From Betaproteobacteria bacterium (GTDB taxonomy: Bacteria; Pseudomonadota; Gammaproteobacteria; Burkholderiales; SG8-39): a stretch of 57,330 nt of DNA. The notes under the pieces were generated by a model. It worked only from the letters and a program-made list of their open reading frames with translations. It ran no database searches and had not been told where the DNA came from. How positions within the stretch are numbered: the first letter of the stretch is position 1; every line of letters starts with the position of its first letter. Below, piece after piece: positions 52,435 to 57,330 of this stretch. The stretch spans positions 1-57,330 of the forward strand of contig JACQTO010000194.1 of the NCBI GenBank assembly GCA_016210745.1. The letters run 5' to 3'. The translations under genes and the position numbers were made by a program.

Positions 52435-53895
52435 ATGGGATGGGGACTTCGGCGGGGACACGGACGCCTCATCTATGCGGTCCTTGCTTGTGCAACGATT
52501 GGCGCCGCCCTGTCCATGCTGGTCTTCGCCACCGCTGGCGCTGAAACGACCACCAGTCACTCTGCCGAAAATTCGGTTGGCTTCGGTGTGGTCCCATTCC
52601 CCGACAACACCCGGCATCTCGATTCCGGCATTGCCGCGCCTCACGATGAAGCCTTCCCATTCTTCCCCTCTCGCGCCAGCACCGCCGGAAGAATGCTTAC
52701 GCCGGAAATGTTCGACCCGCCCGAGGTATGCGGCGGCTGCCATATCGAGATCTACGCCCAATGGAAGGGGTCGATGCATTCGAAGGCCTGGACCGACCCC
52801 ATCTATCGCGCCGCCTTGAATGCGATCAGCAAAGCGACCGGGGGCAAGGCGGACAAATTCTGCATGGGGTGTCATACGCCGGTCGGCGTCGTGAGCGGCG
52901 AAGCCACGCCATCGGGAGAGGGGATGAGCGCTGTGGCGGATCGGGGCGTGCAGTGCGAGGTGTGTCACAACATCTCTCAATCCACGGGCATCGGCAATGG
53001 CGCCTACGTGCTGACGCCGCATCTGTACGGTCGCCCGCTCAAGTTCGGTCCGTTCCCTGACGCCATCTCTCCCTATCACGACACCGCCTATTCGAGATTG
53101 CATACACAGTCCGAGTTTTGCGGGAACTGCCACGATGTGACCCATCCGTTCAATCGTTTGCCCATCGAGCGCACGTACACGGAGTGGAAAGACAGCCCAT
53201 ACGCCGGGATGGGGGTGCAGTGCCAGGACTGCCACATGAAGCCCGTTCGCGGCAAAGCCACCCCCTTCAGCAAGGAACGCGAGCGCATTTACACGCACTA
53301 TTTCGTCGGTGGCAATGCGCTGGTGACCGAGATGTTAGGCAGCGAAACCCATTCGAAACTTGCCGAGGACATGCTGCGATCCGCCGCGCTGGTCGAGATT
53401 TTTCCACCTGAGGCGCTGGTCGCGGGCAGGGTGAATACAGTTCGCGTGCGCGTCACCAACATCGGCGCCGGACATAAATTGCCGACGGGATTTCCCGAAG
53501 GAAGGGAGATGTGGCTCGACTTCAAGGTGGTCAACGAGCGAGGTGACGTGCTTTACCGGCTGGGGAGCGTGAAGAACGGCCAGACCGAGGAAGGCACTCA
53601 GAGCTTCAAAGTCGTGCTGGGCGACAAAGACGGCAATGTCGTGGAGCTCAATGTCCTGGAGGCCGACCGCATTCTCTACGATACCCGGATCGAGCCCAAG
53701 GGTTACAAGGACGTCAAGTATCAATTCGACCTGCCTCCGAACTTTGCGGGCAAAGTCCGACTGGTCGCCGAACTCAATTATTGGAGCTTCTCGCAGGCGT
53801 TCCTCGATCATCTGATGGGCAAGGAGGCACCCCGAGCGCGCATCACCAAGATGACCGGCGCACAGGCGACGTCGTCGGTCGTTCAAGCCGAGTGA
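52435..53895 (+). CDS. Exported pentaheme c-type cytochrome
   Basis: A 486-residue periplasmic or membrane-attached multiheme protein. An N-terminal hydrophobic segment (LIYAVLACATIGAALSMLVF) is a signal peptide or anchor. Five CXXCH sites follow: CGGCH (about 99), CMGCH (143), CEVCH (173), CGNCH (229) and CQDCH (263), with QWKGSMHSKAWTDPIYRAAL between the first two, as in cytochrome c-554-like families. Residues about 300-470 hold no heme and look beta-rich (TVRVRVTNIGAGHKLPTGFPEGREMWLDFKVVN). The ATG at 52435 has GGAGG nine bases upstream; ATG at 52426 is too close to it. Its acceptor is unknown. It diverges from cimA. Confidence 0.88.
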   Translation: MGWGLRRGHGRLIYAVLACATIGAALSMLVFATAGAETTTSHSAENSVGFGVVPFPDNTRHLDSGIAAPHDEAFPFFPSRASTAGRMLTPEMFDPPEVCGGCHIEIYAQWKGSMHSKAWTDPIYRAALNAISKATGGKADKFCMGCHTPVGVVSGEATPSGEGMSAVADRGVQCEVCHNISQSTGIGNGAYVLTPHLYGRPLKFGPFPDAISPYHDTAYSRLHTQSEFCGNCHDVTHPFNRLPIERTYTEWKDSPYAGMGVQCQDCHMKPVRGKATPFSKERERIYTHYFVGGNALVTEMLGSETHSKLAEDMLRSAALVEIFPPEALVAGRVNTVRVRVTNIGAGHKLPTGFPEGREMWLDFKVVNERGDVLYRLGSVKNGQTEEGTQSFKVVLGDKDGNVVELNVLEADRILYDTRIEPKGYKDVKYQFDLPPNFAGKVRLVAELNYWSFSQAFLDHLMGKEAPRARITKMTGAQATSSVVQAE

Positions 53896-53949
53896 CCCCG
53901 GCGCGGGCGCCGGAGCGATTGTCGTCGATTGTGCAGGCTGATGAATACA

Positions 53950-53984
53950 TTTCGAAACGGTTTGGACAATATTACCGTTCGAAA
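53950..53984. promoter_or_regulatory. Imperfect inverted repeat with extra half-site, between cytochrome and small secreted gene
   Basis: TTTCGAAACGGT (53950-53961) and ACCGTTCGAAA (53974-53984) are reverse complements apart from one missing base, with a 12-base AT-rich spacer. A further partial copy, AAACCGTTCAAAA, follows at 53992-54004. The arrangement of three similar half-sites looks like a regulator binding region, about 170 bases before the small secreted protein gene. Confidence 0.45.
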
Positions 53985-54174
53985 CCGCTGAAAACCGTTC
54001 AAAATTCCGGACATCTCCCATGGAGGAGAGCTCTGGAATGAAAATGAGCGCAGTCATGCGCAGCCTGGGTGTCAGCGGAGGATCCTTACGCATGCATCGA
54101 CCTGTCGGCGTAGGGTTCCCCGGCGGATTGAGATTGCTATATTTCTATCGCTATCCTTGATAAGGAGCCGAGTC

Positions 54175-54441
54175 ATGAAACGCATCGTTTTAGTGGCGGC
54201 ACTTGCGGCGCTGTCCTCTGCGACCGCCTTCAGTCAGACGCAGGACGAAAAGCCGGCTGCGAGCTCGGCGCCCGCGATGCAGGAGGAACCGAAGACGGGG
54301 CAGCAGACGAAGATCGTGTTGATTCAGGGCCCGGGGCAATCCAGCGTAAAAGAGGACGCTAGGCACTGTCTCGATCATTCGACGAACATCGAGATTATCA
54401 AGTGCGCAGAGGCGTACCTCCCTTCGAGGCGGAAGCGGTAA
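54175..54441 (+). CDS. Small secreted hypothetical protein with two cysteines
   Basis: An 88-residue protein with a clear signal peptide (MKRIVLVAALAALSSATAFS) and AAGGAG upstream of the ATG. After cleavage there is a Pro/Glu/Ala-rich linker, then a conserved-looking end ARHCLDHSTNIEIIKCAEAY followed by a basic tail PSRRKR. The two cysteines could make a disulfide. The C-x(10-13)-I-I-x-C-A-E pattern resembles short exported proteins of betaproteobacteria without known role. It stands between the pentaheme cytochrome and a Bug gene on the same strand. Confidence 0.65.
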   Translation: MKRIVLVAALAALSSATAFSQTQDEKPAASSAPAMQEEPKTGQQTKIVLIQGPGQSSVKEDARHCLDHSTNIEIIKCAEAYLPSRRKR

Positions 54442-54887
54442 ATAGGGGCGAGGCTCGCATATTCCATGTATCCTTCCATGGCAGAAGCGGGCCGTGGGCC
54501 AGCGCAGATGCGAACACAAGAAACGTTGACCTGCCATCCCGCACCCGACATCGCCTGACCCGCGCTGCGAAACATTCCTAGGGTGCGGTGGTGAGGGCAA
54601 TGCCATTGCTGCGCCTCGGCTATTGCTGTAGATTGCCCAGCAGAAAACCAATAATCCCGTACTAAGGCCTGGTCATCTTCTTGGGAGGAGGAGCCCGGAA
54701 TGAACACAAGCACTGTTGTGCGCTGTCCGGGATGCAGGCGCAGCACCTTCCTTTGCCAGTCCGAGCGAAGCGCTTCCGGCGTCTATGACCTCGGCCGCGC
54801 TACCTGTCGAATGGCGCGTATTCTCGCGCGAGGTCTTATTCGCTTTGTCATCCGCACGCGAGCCAAATGTCTGCATGGAGGAGAAAA
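54442..54887. other. 446-bp region without a confident gene
   Basis: A 63-codon frame at 54700-54891 starts after a GGAGGAGG ribosome-like motif and begins MNTSTVVRCPGCRRSTFLCQ, but its composition (many Arg and Cys) and overlap into the next gene make it doubtful. Nothing else is recognised. Confidence 0.45.
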
Positions 54888-55829
54888 ATGATCATTCGCC
54901 TGGTCTGCCTGGTTTTCCTGCTTTCGTTCGTCGGCACCGCGGCCGCACAGAAGACGCTGCGCCTCGTCGTACCGTATGGCGCCGGTGGCGCGCCCGACGT
55001 CATGTCCCGCACGCTCGCCGCCAAGCTTTCCGAGCGCAACGGCCATCCGGTGATTGTCGACAACCGCCCCGGCGCGAGCGGCATCATCGCCGCGCAGCTC
55101 GTGCAGCAGGCAGCGCCCGACGGGCAGACGCTCTTCGTCGCCGATACCGGCCACTTCGCCATCAATGTCAGCCTTCACTCGAAGCTGCCCTACGATCCGC
55201 GCAAGGACTTCGTGCCGGTCATCCAAGCCATCTCCACGCCGCTTTTCCTGGCGGTGAACAGCTCGTTGCCTGTGCACAACGTGAACGAATTGATCGCCCT
55301 CGCGCGATCGAAGCCGGAAGGCTTGTCGTATGGCTCCTCGGGCAACGGCAGCGTGCACCATTTGGGCATGGCGCAGATCACCGCCGTTTCCGGCGCCAAG
55401 CTGACACATGTGCCCTACAAAGGCGTCGCCCAGTCTGTGCCCGCAGTGCTGTCGGGCGACGTGGCGGCCGCGTTCTTCGGCCTGCCTTCCATCCTGCCGC
55501 ACGTCAAGAGCGGCAAGGCGCGGCTCATCGGCGTCACCGAGCGCACGCCGTTGATGCCCGAGGTGGTCCCGGTGGCTGATCAACTGCCGGGCTTCAGCGT
55601 GCGCGTTACCGTAGGGTTCCTCGCCCCCGCAGGCACGCCGCCGGACGTGGTGAAACGGCTCAACGCCGATATCGCGTCGGTCCTCAATACGCCAGACGTG
55701 CAAGAGCGTCTGCGGGTCCTCGGCATCGACAAGATCGCCGGCACGCCTGATCAGTTCCGCGACGTGATCCATGCGGACATCGAGCGCTACGCCAAAATCG
55801 TCAAGGAAACGGGTGCAAGGGCCGACTGA
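54888..55829 (+). CDS. Bug-family solute-binding protein (right end)
   Basis: A 313-residue exported protein with a signal peptide (MIIRLVCLVFLLSFVGTAAAQ) and GGAGGA a few bases before the ATG at 54888. It differs from the consensus in the first strand (TLRLVVPYGAGGAPD, without the YPxRP lead), but keeps NRPGASGIIAAQLV, PDGQTLFV, HVPYKGVAQSVPAVLSGD and a late segment EVVPVADQLPGF. The tail IVKETGARAD is usual. It stands alone, ending 36 bases before the convergent HD-domain gene. The ligand is unknown. Confidence 0.9.
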   Translation: MIIRLVCLVFLLSFVGTAAAQKTLRLVVPYGAGGAPDVMSRTLAAKLSERNGHPVIVDNRPGASGIIAAQLVQQAAPDGQTLFVADTGHFAINVSLHSKLPYDPRKDFVPVIQAISTPLFLAVNSSLPVHNVNELIALARSKPEGLSYGSSGNGSVHHLGMAQITAVSGAKLTHVPYKGVAQSVPAVLSGDVAAAFFGLPSILPHVKSGKARLIGVTERTPLMPEVVPVADQLPGFSVRVTVGFLAPAGTPPDVVKRLNADIASVLNTPDVQERLRVLGIDKIAGTPDQFRDVIHADIERYAKIVKETGARAD

Positions 55830-55865
55830 AGACGCGCCGACGCAATACGCGTTGGTGCTGGAATC

Positions 55866-56786
55866 TCATCCCCCGGCAGTTTCGCTGCGGGCAACAGCCG
55901 GGAGGCAGAACGAAGTTTCTCCTGAATGGCCGCAGCTCACGCATTCGAAGCGGGCGGTGAGTCTTTCACACTTGATGCCTCGTTCGCGCGAATGTTTGAG
56001 AGCAAAAGGCGATTCGCATTTCGGGCAAACACGCGGCACTACGATCGTAACCTCGAGGCGCTGCAGAGATGATCCGTCTCGAGTCCGGAAATCCTCTTCG
56101 AGGACGATGACGCGCCGTTCGAACGAGGCGATGCCCCAGTCTTCGAGATCTCGCAGCAGATCGTCGAAGAAGGCGATCGTCTTCGCGGCCTGCTCACGGG
56201 CGAGCCTGCGGCCGGTTTCAGTAAGCATGGAATAGGGCGCGGCCAGAGAGTATGTGAGTTCCCGGCTGAGCGCGTGCGCGAGGGCGTCGAGGAGACCTCG
56301 TCTGCGAAGAGCGGCTTTGGTAAAGAAGGCGCCGACGCCGAGGGCCCCCAACTTGTCCAGACGGTCCGCATCCTGGACGATGCGGCACGCAGCATTATCA
56401 GGGAAGCCATCCTTGTACAGCCCGCGCAGGGCTTCCAGCACGGATTCGATGTCGCCCCGCTGCAGGCCGAAGGCGCACAGCATCTGTTCGGCAATGGCCG
56501 CCGCATGCTCCTCTTCCGGCACGCTATCCTCGTGGTAGGACCCGTCATTGAACTTGCCTGCATCGTGATAGAGGGCGACCAGGGCCGGCAGGAACGGATC
56601 GACTCCCTCCATGAGAGCGACTTTGTACGCGATAGCCGCGGTTCTTCGCGCATGTTGCAGAACAAATTCCGAGGGGGCTTGTCTTGTCCGATCGTTATAG
56701 AGCGCCTCGGTTTCGGCCAGCATTCTTTCGATGCGCGCGTGAAGTCCGGGAATCCGCGCCTCCAGCGTCTTTCGCACTTCGTTCAT
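55866..56786 (-). CDS. HD-domain phosphohydrolase with C-terminal zinc ribbon
   Basis: A 306-residue protein. The HD metal site is complete: His in VLQHARRTAAIAYKV, the His-Asp pair in LVALYHDAGKFNDG, and Asp in VQDADRLDKLGALGVGAFFTKAAL. The C-terminal 60 residues form a zinc ribbon (VCPKCESPFALKHSRERG, then FECVSCGHSGETSF). HD proteins hydrolyse phosphate esters such as nucleotides. It diverges from the AOR gene at the window end and may be under the same redox control, since the FNR-type site lies between them. The substrate is unknown. Confidence 0.84.
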   Translation of the reverse strand: MNEVRKTLEARIPGLHARIERMLAETEALYNDRTRQAPSEFVLQHARRTAAIAYKVALMEGVDPFLPALVALYHDAGKFNDGSYHEDSVPEEEHAAAIAEQMLCAFGLQRGDIESVLEALRGLYKDGFPDNAACRIVQDADRLDKLGALGVGAFFTKAALRRRGLLDALAHALSRELTYSLAAPYSMLTETGRRLAREQAAKTIAFFDDLLRDLEDWGIASFERRVIVLEEDFRTRDGSSLQRLEVTIVVPRVCPKCESPFALKHSRERGIKCERLTARFECVSCGHSGETSFCLPAVARSETAGG

Positions 56787-57178
56787 TGCCCTATCCAGAG
56801 TGTCGAGTCTCGAGTCCGCCCCGGCCGGTTTGCTCCTGGCCCAGCGACGCCAGATCTTACACCGCAGGGAGGCGAGGACCGGACCCGGGCCGCCCGCCCG
56901 GAAAGGGCCGGGCCACCGTCCGTCAGTCGCCGCGTTGATCTAGGCGCGCACATTCAGTCGCTTGTTTGACCTACATCAACGTAGCGCCTCCCCTGAGCCT
57001 TGAAAATGCGCTTGTGCAATATAGTGCATAGCGTAATGAGCGCACGCACAATAATGCATAGGCGCTTTTCCCGCATTTCCGCGGGAACTGTTGCAGGGAT
57101 TTGAGGGCAGTCGAAGAACATGCCCCAGCGAAAAGGTTCGCCTGCTCAAGCCAAGCATTATGAGGAGGAGGCAGTGAA
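56787..57178. other. 392-bp divergent region, HD gene / second AOR gene
   Basis: No gene is seen. It contains the FNR-type site at 56966-56979 and a run of TGCATA-like words at 57015-57062, including ATAATGCATAGG (57051-57062), also present at the PadR start. Confidence 0.65.
56966..56979. promoter_or_regulatory. FNR/ANR-type binding site
   Basis: TTGAC-CTAC-ATCAA fits the FNR/ANR/Dnr consensus TTGAT-N4-ATCAA at nine of ten defined positions and with the correct spacing. It lies about 200 bases before the AOR start and about 180 bases before the HD gene start, so it could activate either under low oxygen. Confidence 0.6.
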
Positions 57179-57330
57179 ATGCGGTACGCCGATACGGGGT
57201 TCGATCTTGAAGTCGATCTCTCCCGAGGCAGCATTGACCGGGTGGAAAACGATCCCAGGCTGACCGAGCTCTATCTGGGGGGGCTCGGTACCAACGCCAA
57301 GATACTGTGGGACCGGGTTCCTCCCGAAAC
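57179..57330 (+). CDS. Second aldehyde:ferredoxin oxidoreductase, N-terminal part, cut by the window end
   Basis: The open frame begins MRYADTGFDLEVDLSRGSID and continues through a conserved-looking ELYLGGLGTNAKILWDRVPP, which is the first part of the AOR N-terminal domain (compare YIGGRGLGGRLLHDLVDP in the complete gene at 21610). A GAGGAGG motif precedes the ATG. Only 50 codons are in the window; the gene continues to the right. It is not the same subtype as the first copy (GGLGTNAKIL in place of GGRGLGGRLL). The cofactor and partner subunits cannot be seen. Confidence 0.85.
   Translation, partial: MRYADTGFDLEVDLSRGSIDRVENDPRLTELYLGGLGTNAKILWDRVPPE

Noticed and set aside
53898-53913. Hairpin CCGGCGC/GCGCCGG right after the pentaheme gene as a terminator
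   Set aside because: The loop would be only two bases and no T-run follows, so it is not a convincing intrinsic terminator.
54700-54891. A 63-codon frame with a strong GGAGGAGG motif
   Set aside because: Its Arg/Cys-rich product has no recognisable feature and it runs into the Bug signal-peptide start.

Overview
The window looks like chromosomal DNA of a GC-rich, Gram-negative betaproteobacterium, most likely an uncultured member of the Burkholderiales or a relative. The support is the backbone order Mth938-like gene / alaC / alaA / hom / thrC, a mutS, hpf and BCAM0308-type gene, and above all seven complete genes plus one remnant of the Bug (TctC) family of periplasmic solute-binding proteins, a family greatly expanded in Burkholderiales. 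No rRNA, tRNA, CRISPR array, intact transposase, phage gene or replication origin was recognised.

Layout. 0.2-6.2 kb: amino-acid metabolism (alaC, alaA, hom, thrC), with a tandem repeat and a long inverted repeat between hom and thrC. 6.3-8.7 kb: a PadR regulator and an exported octaheme cytochrome c, closed by a hairpin. 8.7-15.6 kb: housekeeping genes (pcm, a DUF504 protein, an M28 peptidase, hpf, a BCAM0308-type zinc protein, a phosphoesterase lipoprotein, mutS). 15.9-21.4 kb: a TPP enzyme with a Bug gene, a YihY membrane protein, an exported MsrA and a Tat-exported intradiol dioxygenase. 21.6-27.6 kb: a tungsten/molybdenum aldehyde:ferredoxin oxidoreductase (AOR) with a MoaD-like sulfur carrier, a NarL-type kinase/regulator pair, and an opposing membrane kinase whose ATP site looks degenerate. 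28.1-30.6 kb: a lone PilB/GspE-type ATPase with an unusual N-terminus. 30.9-35.5 kb: argE, a Bug gene, an acyltransferase and a polysaccharide deacetylase. 35.7-46.9 kb: a catabolic region with a GMC oxidoreductase, a CoxL-type molybdenum hydroxylase subunit, an amidohydrolase, a hydroxycinnamoyl-CoA hydratase-lyase, an acyl-CoA ligase and three Bug genes. 47.5-52.2 kb: a Bug gene, a dihydroxyphthalate-decarboxylase-like gene, leuB and cimA. 52.4-57.3 kb: a pentaheme cytochrome c, a small secreted protein, a Bug gene, an HD-domain zinc-ribbon protein and the start of a second AOR behind a good FNR-type site.

How the parts may work together (inference). The CoA ligase and hydratase-lyase would turn hydroxycinnamates such as ferulate or coumarate into aromatic aldehydes. 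The AORs and the CoxL-type protein are candidate aldehyde oxidisers, and the two multiheme cytochromes and the FNR-type site suggest growth with little oxygen. The Bug genes, none next to TctA/TctB membrane subunits, suggest scavenging of many organic acids. CimA with LeuB gives an isoleucine route that does not need threonine, beside the normal hom/thrC route.

No single locus here is proven to be a new system. The least explained items are the AOR/MoaD locus with its active and degenerate sensor kinases, the 836-residue orphan ATPase, the octaheme protein with a carboxypeptidase-regulatory-like N-terminus, and a TGCACTGCA element found in three separate intergenic regions.
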